From Fragilaria crotonensis (taxonomy: Eukaryota; Bacillariophyta; Fragilariophyceae; Fragilariales; Fragilariaceae), in assembly GCA_022925895.1 (NCBI GenBank), contig JAKSYS010000346.1, forward strand, positions 1-63,309: a stretch of DNA of 63,309 nucleotides. Direction: 5' to 3'. This document shows positions 56,226 to 63,309 of this stretch, one piece after another. The notes below the pieces were generated by a model. That model worked only from the letters and a program-made list of their open reading frames with translations, was not told the origin of the DNA and made no database searches. Each line of letters begins with the position of its first letter. The first letter of the stretch is position 1. A program made the translations under genes and the position numbers.

Positions 56226-56589
56226 ATTTTACGGACTGGACGTACGAAGTTGCATCTCGCCAACTACAAGTCGAAATTGTTTAAGCAAGCGAGCTCAATT
56301 AATGACACTCGACGCTTTGACGATGATATTCATGTGGTGTAGTACGATATGTTAGAGGGGCATGGACTGCTCTCAATGAACCTCAAGATCTGGGAAGTTA
56401 TGTCCTTGTCGCGAGAGCGCAGTGACGTAGAGGTGACCGCAGTGTTCGGAATATTTCAAAACTTTCTTTTTATCGATACCTGCGAATGCATGAGAAAGAG
56501 CACTTTGTTCGAAAGTTTCGCGTCTAAACGAGGTGCAACAGAATCTCGCGGATTGAAGCGTCAAGCTAATGTGATCAACTACTCGTTCA

Positions 56590-57960
56590 GCGCGGTCTGG
56601 CTAGATACGCCAGGATCTGTTGCGCGGCTCTAGTCCCTGTCTCCATGGCAGCTTGAACTGTACAGCATGCCTTGGTGTGCGTACCCTCGCCGGCAAAGTA
56701 AATACATCAATGGGGCTTCGCCATTTCTTCCGTGAACGCTGGAGTTTTGGGTAACATGTATCCAACATCCCTAACGTGCGTTCTCGTTTCCAAGTCTCGT
56801 AGCGGAATACTCAGAACGGTGGACAATTATTCAAAACAACTTTAGTTGCCTTTTTGGTCACCCTTGCGTAGTTCCAATACTTCCAGGGAAAAGCCTGAAT
56901 TCAAGAAGCATGCTGCGGTGTGCGACTCTCCCAAGTCTCGGAACCACAGTTCGGGTATCGGTAACCCATCGGCGCAAATCAGTCCTCGAAGGCCTGCTGG
57001 CCAAGGACGCTTCTTAAACTTGAGTATAACTTTCATGTGCGCTTCCTCGCGATTTCTTTTTCTTCCGGTAGTTCCGGAATGTCTGACCAATACTTGGGTG
57101 GTATCGTTGCGATGACAGAATTTCCGCAAAGTACAGAACCGTCAGTTGGCAGAATTCTGATCCCATCCTTCGGTGCCTCCACTTTGGCTGCCTTCCACTC
57201 TAATTTGACTTCTAGATTCGGATGTCATCGCAGATCGCTGTACAGCTCTCGCACAACACCTGGCATAGAGATTTTGGAGTTTACACAGGCATCACCCTCG
57301 TCTTCTTTCTCCTCCCAGTGCTCTTCAAACGCCAACATTATATGTAGCGATGTGTTTGCTAGTTTAGTGTTTCCAGCCGTATTCCCGTATCCAGCAACTG
57401 CCATTTCTTGTAAATGAAGTGGAAGGCCAGTCGGAATGTCCTGTTTGGACGTTGTCTCGGTGCAGGGCAGCTCATGCATAGTCCCTAGTAACCTCTCCAG
57501 AGGATAAAGATGCTCATCATCATCAAAGATCATCAATGCTCCTCCACAATAATACATTCCATACTCTCCATTCTTGGTAGGCGTGGGAGACGGACTACCG
57601 TCGGCATATGAAGTGATGAAAACATCTACACACAGCGGCAATTGTCGTTGTCCATTCGGTTGCTGGAGAAGATGTGTCCAACGGGTTATGTATTGCTCGA
57701 CAAGATCGGTCAAGACGTTTCCTCGACCATCAAAGATTTCAGCTCCCATCTCAACCACGTGTCCCGTCCACCAAATCTCTCACACCCTTGACGCATCCAC
57801 CAATATCGTAGCACGCTTCCACCATGGTGATTCGTAAATCGACGTCAGTTGAGCTGCCGTGAGACCTGATGCACCAGCACCTATAATGATGACATCTGAT
57901 GTTGCGAGTGGAGGAGTCAAACGTGATGGAATGATAGATGATTGATCATTGATCATTGAT
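56590..57960 (-). pseudogene. Flavin amine-oxidase pseudogene
   Basis: On the minus strand the FAD-binding start is SDVIIIGAGASGLTAAQLT (about 57900-57840), followed by ERFGGRDTW, the expected GGR motif, in another frame, and VVEMGAEIFDGRGNVL (about 57755). The middle is open in 57225-57758, and MKVILKFKKRPWPAGLRGL is found in 56842-57129. The C-terminal FAD motif YFAGEGTHTKACCTVQAAME and GTRAAQQIL appear in a further frame near 56700-56610. The order matches a flavin monoamine or polyamine oxidase of about 450 aa. At least three frame changes are needed, more than elsewhere in single-copy genes, so real decay is likely, although missed introns could explain some of them. Confidence 0.72.
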
Positions 57961-58411
57961 CATGATGTTGAGAAACTATCCGCTTTAAGTAAAAGTCGTC
58001 ATCCATAGCACGAACTACTGTAGAGAGCAGTGTTATGACATATGGCATATGGCATATGATGCATATAAAGAACGATTATTACAGTACGACGTATAATATA
58101 AACTCCGAGTATATAAAGTGTGTGTGGTGAAAAAAATCTTTTTTCTTCTGCTGGATCTGGTGGTCGATGCCGACAGCTGACGTCAACAGGTCAGTACCGT
58201 TACTGCAGTACTGTACACTTCGTATCTTTGTATTGCAAGAGGAATATACAAATCGAGGACATGTATACATTTATATATCATTCCACTGGTAACTGGTATC
58301 CGGACTCCGCAGTCCGCACTCCGCACTATTCAGACAACCACGAACCATGGATCCATTTCTGCAAATATTGACTGCCAGCTGCGAGGCGAGGCACCTCGAC
58401 TCCATGCTCCA
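57961..58411. other. Intergenic region; start of duplicated segment at 58123
   Basis: Tandem TTGATCATTGATCATGATG near 57940-57965 and GGCATATGGCATATG near 58035. From 58123 it matches the promoter of the 44.7-kb gene. Confidence 0.5.
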
Positions 58412-59873
58412 ATGACCACCGGTAGTCGGCAACCATGGAAATCACAACCAGGATTATCGCTGTATCTGGTAGTGCTCCTCCTGTTGCGGTTGGCATCAGT
58501 CGCCACAGCAGGGCTCCCACGTCCCACACCCATATCCACATTGCCTCTGAAACCCACACCTCCTCGCAACGTTGACAAGCTCCTCGGGAAGCTTGATTGA
58601 TTTTCATCACATCTACGACCATGAGGACGACAACAAATATGACGCCAAACCATTTTATCAAGTTTTCTATCCTGCAATACGAGCCATCTTGACAACTTTG
58701 TATGGTACTATTCTACTGTTCTTCGCTCCTCATGCTCGGAGGCAGATCCATTGTATTACCATGTTTCGGGTCAGTGGTCAGAAAAAGTTGGAACAGGCCA
58801 TTCGAACGTGGCGACAGAACTTCTTACAGGCAAAATTCGCCATTGTTCGACGTGCTCCGAGTTTCCTTCTCGCCGGTCGTTCCATCCTACAAGTCAAACA
58901 TCGCATCCACCATCATCGACATCTGGTCCAAGTAGCCAAAAGGCCAAGGCGGATGGGGCAATTACCAAACGAGAAGCGAAAATACTCTCGAGGATGCACA
59001 AGAAAGAGATTCGGAATCTCAAACGAGATATGCAACGATTGATCAAGGCCAGTACGAGTGTGGGGGCTGTCCTCAGAGCGTTAGACTTGGATGATGTGTT
59101 GGATGTTGTCCGGAGCTTTTTGTTTCAATTTTTAGCGGTTCTCGCGACCAATCATGAAAAGAAAGGACTCGGTTCCGTGATTTCCAATTGGTGTCTGTTC
59201 CTTAACGTGGGTGGTCTCATGTCGGAAACACATGAAAAGTTGGGATTTCCGATTGCAAAATTGATTCAATACTGTTTCATGCGACACAATTCGAATCCAG
59301 CTGTGATTCGTCATACTGGGAATGTTGCCGTGTTTGGGACCGCAGCATACCTCGTGCTGTGCGAGAAACAAACGACACGTCGACTCAATATGGCACTCTT
59401 GTCATCCTCCGTACTCATGCGTGGCCTCAAAAGTTTCGTCAAAGTAATTCTATCATGGGACGATGATGACGATGATGGGATATGGCGTGGATTAGGACGT
59501 TTTTGGAAGGTGGTACTGGGTGTGCACTTATGACAGTGCTTACGGCAACAAGTCTGTATGCCATCGTAAGAGTGGAGAAGAATGAACTCACTCCTCCTGA
59601 TTGGTTACTTCGTCCAATTCATGCGGCCGAGAAGGGAATTCACGAACTTGCGGTTGCCGCTGACCGGATTGTATAACGTTCCTGACTCCAGCGGACGGAG
59701 ATTGGTGATTTATTGTAACGCGTTGTGAATGGTCATTGCACCATCGCTGGCTAGGGAAAGAAACTACGGACTAACTAAATGTTCATAATCCAAATTCCAA
59801 GCCCTACATTGCATTTATCGTACATCATTGATGTTGCTTTAGTAGGGATATTACGTTCTGCAGGTTGGCAACA
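58123..59873 (+). repeat. Segmental duplication, copy B (broken gene)
   Basis: About 1.75 kb, direct repeat of 44383-46170, 13.7 kb away. Confidence 0.88.
58412..59676 (+). pseudogene. Frameshifted duplicate of the 420-aa membrane-protein gene
   Basis: It is aligned with 44695-45957 along its whole length. Three differences break the frame: a 4-nt gain at GATTGATTTTC near 58597, a lost A near 58941 and a lost base near 59505. The remaining pieces (58412-58600, 58572-59042, 58751-59533, 59482-59676) each match the intact protein closely. The 4-nt gain is not a homopolymer change and is therefore the best evidence for true loss of function. Confidence 0.85.
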
Positions 59874-61383
59874 ATCATTTTCTCCTGAGCATCCGATTGT
59901 AGCTTGTTCTTGACTATCTCTTGCAAAGATGTGACGACATCATGTCTCATGTCTTGCCAAGGGTAGTTTTGCTTCTGCTATTGTACAGTAGTAGTACTGG
60001 GTTGCGCAGGATTCTGTTTATTGACGAGATCTGGAGACTGGAGTATCACAAGTCACAAGGCAGGCACACGTATGGTCTGAATACAACTGCAATAGCTTTT
60101 TCTTTGATGTTGTCCGGTGCGCTCTTGCTCGCACTCAGGCGAAGTGGAAAGACGGTAATCAACCTCTGCTCTGCATAGCTCACAGCTTTTCGGTCACAAA
60201 GCATGAATCCTTGACGACAAAGTCGCCAACACTAGATACTGGAGCTCGATTCTATTGTTGCACGTTACTTCACATGATCAAATAAAACATAGACGTCCTT
60301 TCGAGGCGTGCAAGTGAAGGTTATGCGTTATGCGTCCATTGTTGAAGCCTTTTTGCTTATTTTAGATGTTCAATTGAAACATTGACGTACAGACGTACAG
60401 GATAAAAAGGTTATGTGTCCATTATTGAAGATTCATTTACTTGATCCAAAATCAATCCGGGTTTGTAAATTGCGAAATGAATTCCTGGAGGTTCCGGAAT
60501 ATCTTTCGGATGTCCCATATTGCTAAATCCTTTCACGCGACACTGCAGGAGAGTTAAGCCTTTTTCTGGATCGGAATTCAATCGGACTTTTCAGCCCATT
60601 GCGAGATAACCAGTGGGACATTCGGAATTTTCCGGGCTTCGTCATGTAGCTTCTACGTCTCCTGTAATACCTGGAACATTTCTGGATGCCTTCCGTTTCA
60701 TTTGAATTAGTCACTGCCGAAGCTCAGAATCCATTCCAAATAGCATCATCTATGCGGTCATTCGATTCGAATTCGAGAACCATCCTTAAGTATTTGTCCG
60801 GCTAGAAGGCGTCAGCAATTTTGGAACACATATGAATTCGCCAATTCGTCATTCGAAGCCTACTAGAGATTCATTTTTAGGAGCGGATGAAGTATGAAGT
60901 ATGCGCTTTGTATAGCGCCACTGGGTTGTTCAAATGTCGATAGTCTTGATGAGAACTCAACGAGTATCGGCCAATAAGCCCTAAATGATCTTTGAAAGAT
61001 ATCGGAACTTGTTCAAAGAGAAAATTTTACGATGAACAACTGGCGTTCCATCCGGCATTCAATTCCTCCGTACGTGTAGTTATATCTGGTCGTGATTTTA
61101 AGGATAATTACATCCATTGGTCATACTTATTTATTCGGGTTGCATTATATCCCCGAGTACAGCTGGCGGTCGTAGTACAAATGTATCCTACGGATTATTG
61201 CAACGAGCGTTTTATTCCCTCTTGAAAAACGAACAGCTGGCGAAGTAGAATTGCTACCTTGTCCTACACGTCAAGGAGAATTCTTCGACACGTCGGAAGT
61301 CCGACCAAAGTCCCTCGCAAACAACAAGTCACGAGCACTTAGAACATTTAATCGAAAATTGCGTTGGAAAGAAGCACAAGACG
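59677..61383. other. Intergenic region of 1.7 kb
   Basis: A small hydrophobic ORF (59945-60178, from ATG) and others show no family resemblance. No RNA gene is recognised. The region may hold decayed coding DNA but I cannot support any gene. Confidence 0.4.
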
Positions 61384-62028
61384 ATGAGCTGCACCGAACA
61401 ACGGCGCGTTAGGTTCACACCAGAGCCAGCCATTATGGCACCACTACAGGAAGCGGAATATATATTGACGCCGTCGCAAGTTGCTGCAACCTGGTACTCC
61501 CCGGAAGAGTTCCGGCGGCTTCGAATCGAAAGCAACATGGTGGCATCAGGCATTCGTCATCGACATGAAACTGACAAATCAAACCGATTATCCTATGGGA
61601 ACGTTCTCCTATCCACTTATAAATCATGCGTCGGTGGAGAACAACCGAGCCAAGATACTGTTCAACAACTTGCAAGCTGGCTGGAAGTTGCGGCCAGTCG
61701 ACGAGGTCTTGAGAAACTGAGCCAAAAGGAGATGCACAGACAACGACGAAAAGCAGTCAGTAGCGCAATACACTCTGTATTGGATACACAGAATGCTTTC
61801 AAGGATGAGAATGTTGACGCGAGGGCAGATCGCCTGCGATTGGTCTACGAGAAAAGCTCGGCATCATCGATTCTGTTTGCAAGAGTCCTTGCTCTTGCTG
61901 ATGAACTTGCAGCTCAACAAGATGGCTCGACAGCACATGGTCGCGCTGGCATGTTCCCTTGCAACTCCCACAAGACAACTCTCCACTCAATGAAACAATG
62001 GAACGCAAAAGCGTGCGGGGGCGCCTAG
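61384..62028 (+). CDS. Diatom-type hypothetical protein with WYSPEEF motif
   Basis: 214 aa from the ATG at 61384. It starts with a short basic strand (RRVRFTPEPA), then TWYSPEEFRRLRIESN, a segment ASRRGLEKLSQKEMHRQRRK and a helical tail (AVSSAIHSVLDTQNAF). This set (K/R-V-x-F start, W-Y-x-x-E-F/Y, RGLE and a basic helix) recurs, to my knowledge, in many lineage-specific hypothetical proteins of diatoms whose function is unknown. No signal peptide or TM is present, so the location is probably cytosolic or nuclear. One exon, intact. Confidence 0.7.
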   Translation: MSCTEQRRVRFTPEPAIMAPLQEAEYILTPSQVAATWYSPEEFRRLRIESNMVASGIRHRHETDKSNRLSYGNVLLSTYKSCVGGEQPSQDTVQQLASWLEVAASRRGLEKLSQKEMHRQRRKAVSSAIHSVLDTQNAFKDENVDARADRLRLVYEKSSASSILFARVLALADELAAQQDGSTAHGRAGMFPCNSHKTTLHSMKQWNAKACGGA

Positions 62029-62749
62029 CTTCAAGCCGTCTTCAAACGTTACAAGGCATGATATCGTAGGAATAAAAAACTACCGGTAGGACTGGAACGT
62101 TTACTAAAGCATTGTCTACACAAGTACAATAGTCTACTGCACATTTATATTAGTAGATGATTCCTTCAAGGCTGGTGCATAAGAAATGCATTGATGAGTG
62201 TGATAGGCGTTCTCCCGTGGTTTCAAACACACTTCACAATTGAGGGGCGATTCAAAGCCAAATCACAAGATAGTGGACATCGCCATGTACCAAAGGTGAC
62301 ACGTTGTGTTGATAGCGTTTTCCCTACCGGTGCCATATTCTAATCCCTCACTATATTGGAACTCGGCTGATCTAGTATGACAAGGACTTGCCAGAATGCA
62401 GCAGTGCTTGCAGTCTACTTCTCCGTCTCCTCGAGTACTGCAAGTAAGCTATAACCTGTAACCTAAAATCTAAAGCTTGCTGATTCACTTTACCACCAGT
62501 TGGGAGCATAAAGTACCATATTTCAAGATACCAGCGATAGTGTGTCACCTACTTGGAATGTCATTTCGAAATGAAACCCGGGCAAGATGAAGAAAAAAAA
62601 CAAGGGAAAATTAATTTGGCAGCGGCAGTTTCACCTGTGCTGTTGCAAACCACAACGTAGCCATCAAGCGCAAAGAATGCATGTCGACCATCGCAAATAT
62701 AAATAGAAATCACATTTTACATACAACATCATCTGGCGCGTGCAAAGGT
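62029..62749. other. Convergent intergenic region
   Basis: No gene is seen. A polyA-rich GAAGAAAAAAAACAAGG stretch lies near 62588. Confidence 0.5.
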
Positions 62750-63309
62750 TTAATTGGCGGTGGCAACCTTGCAAAACGCATCGAATCTTTCGAGCATATC
62801 ATCAACAAATCTCGAATCATGGGTAAAAAAGTGATCACCCTTGTCGTAGACTTTCAATTCCGAATGCTCGCTCTTGCACAACGAAAGCCACTTTTGCTCC
62901 GAGTCACGATAGTCTTCGGAACCATTGAAAAACAACATGGGAAAATCGAGCTCTGGGATGATAGTTGCCGGAGCTACCGACTTGAGACACTGGACTTGCT
63001 GCTCACCCTGTTGGAACGCAAATCCAGACCCAAGGCTTGACTCAACCAACTTGTAGTCGGCGGGGGACTTTTTCACTTCGGCAATCATGAGACTGGACAA
63101 CGTCTTGTTCGATAGCACCTTCGTAAGGTAATTGAGCATGTACAGCCCTGCCTTGGCCTTGAACGAGGCGTCTGGGCCGACATTTTGGCCGCAGTCCAGC
63201 AATATGGCCCCCTTGAAATAATCTTTGTGCTTTTGTAGAATGTGGAATCCAACGTAGGCCCCAACGAACCGCCAACGTATACGGTCTTGTCTCCGGGTTT
63301 GAGATTTTG
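62750..63309 (-). CDS. Alpha/beta-hydrolase, partial (5' end beyond window), one frame break
   Basis: The minus strand reads VYVGGSLG near 63265-63285, the nucleophile elbow G-x-S-x-G. After one lost G in a GGGG run (near 63263) it continues AYVGFHILQKHKDYFKG and LLDCGQNVGPDASF. The C-terminal part is open (62750-63202) with PMLFFNGSEDYRDSEQ, which carries the expected acidic residue after a strand, and KVYDKGDHFFTHDS, where GDHFF supplies the catalytic His. Together these give a Ser-Asp-His hydrolase. The substrate is unknown; small-ester or lipid hydrolases share this pattern. The start lies outside the window. Confidence 0.75.
   Translation of the reverse strand, partial: KSQTRRQDRIRWRFVGAYVGFHILQKHKDYFKGAILLDCGQNVGPDASFKAKAGLYMLNYLTKVLSNKTLSSLMIAEVKKSPADYKLVESSLGSGFAFQQGEQQVQCLKSVAPATIIPELDFPMLFFNGSEDYRDSEQKWLSLCKSEHSELKVYDKGDHFFTHDSRFVDDMLERFDAFCKVATAN

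Noticed and set aside
1-63309. tRNA and rRNA genes
   Set aside because: I did not see a convincing cloverleaf or rRNA core by eye; a covariance-model scan would be needed to exclude a tRNA.

Overview
The window looks like nuclear DNA of a stramenopile, most probably a pennate diatom. Intron-containing genes with short introns (66-190 nt) sit beside plastid-type presequences, a ferredoxin-dependent bilin reductase, a large Copia retrotransposon, LRR receptor-like and chitin-binding secreted proteins, and intergenic DNA rich in palindromic GTACT words. No species can be named from the sequence alone.

Layout. (1) 1-21353: two head-to-tail copies of one very large Ty1/Copia element sharing the middle LTR (LTR 1-597, internal 598-11111, LTR 11112-11709, internal 11710-20759, LTR 20760-21353). 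Each copy carries a long unrecognised ORF1 that starts inside the LTR, then Gag (zinc knuckle), protease, integrase, reverse transcriptase and RNase H. Both are broken by many 1-nt indels, and copy 2 lacks the primer-binding site. (2) 21799-27233: an F-box protein, an RbfA-like ribosome factor (-), an unknown protein with a plastid-type leader, and 5-formyl-THF cyclo-ligase (-). (3) 28782-40500: two related CBM18 chitin-binding genes (the second also a GH18 chitinase) flank an LRR transmembrane protein (-), an SDR oxidoreductase and a membrane thioredoxin (-). (4) 41173-45957: quinolinate synthase (spliced), a bilin reductase (-) and an unknown membrane protein. (5) 46271-54285: an 8,015-bp hAT transposon with perfect 18-bp inverted termini, a perfect 8-bp target duplication, an intact 727-aa transposase and, inside it, an 857-bp-armed palindrome built partly from a 177-bp satellite. 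(6) 54581-63309: an FkbM methyltransferase, relics of a cation-channel-like protein and of an amine oxidase (-), a broken duplicate of the 44.7-kb membrane gene, a diatom-type hypothetical, and an alpha/beta hydrolase (-) cut by the window end.

The host genes form no single pathway; they are separate transcription units on both strands. Functional themes are NAD and folate metabolism, plastid functions and chitin or cell-surface proteins. Nearly every frameshift in otherwise intact genes is explained by loss of single bases in short homopolymers, so consensus error is as likely as pseudogenisation. The most unusual structure is the composite hAT element with its satellite palindrome.
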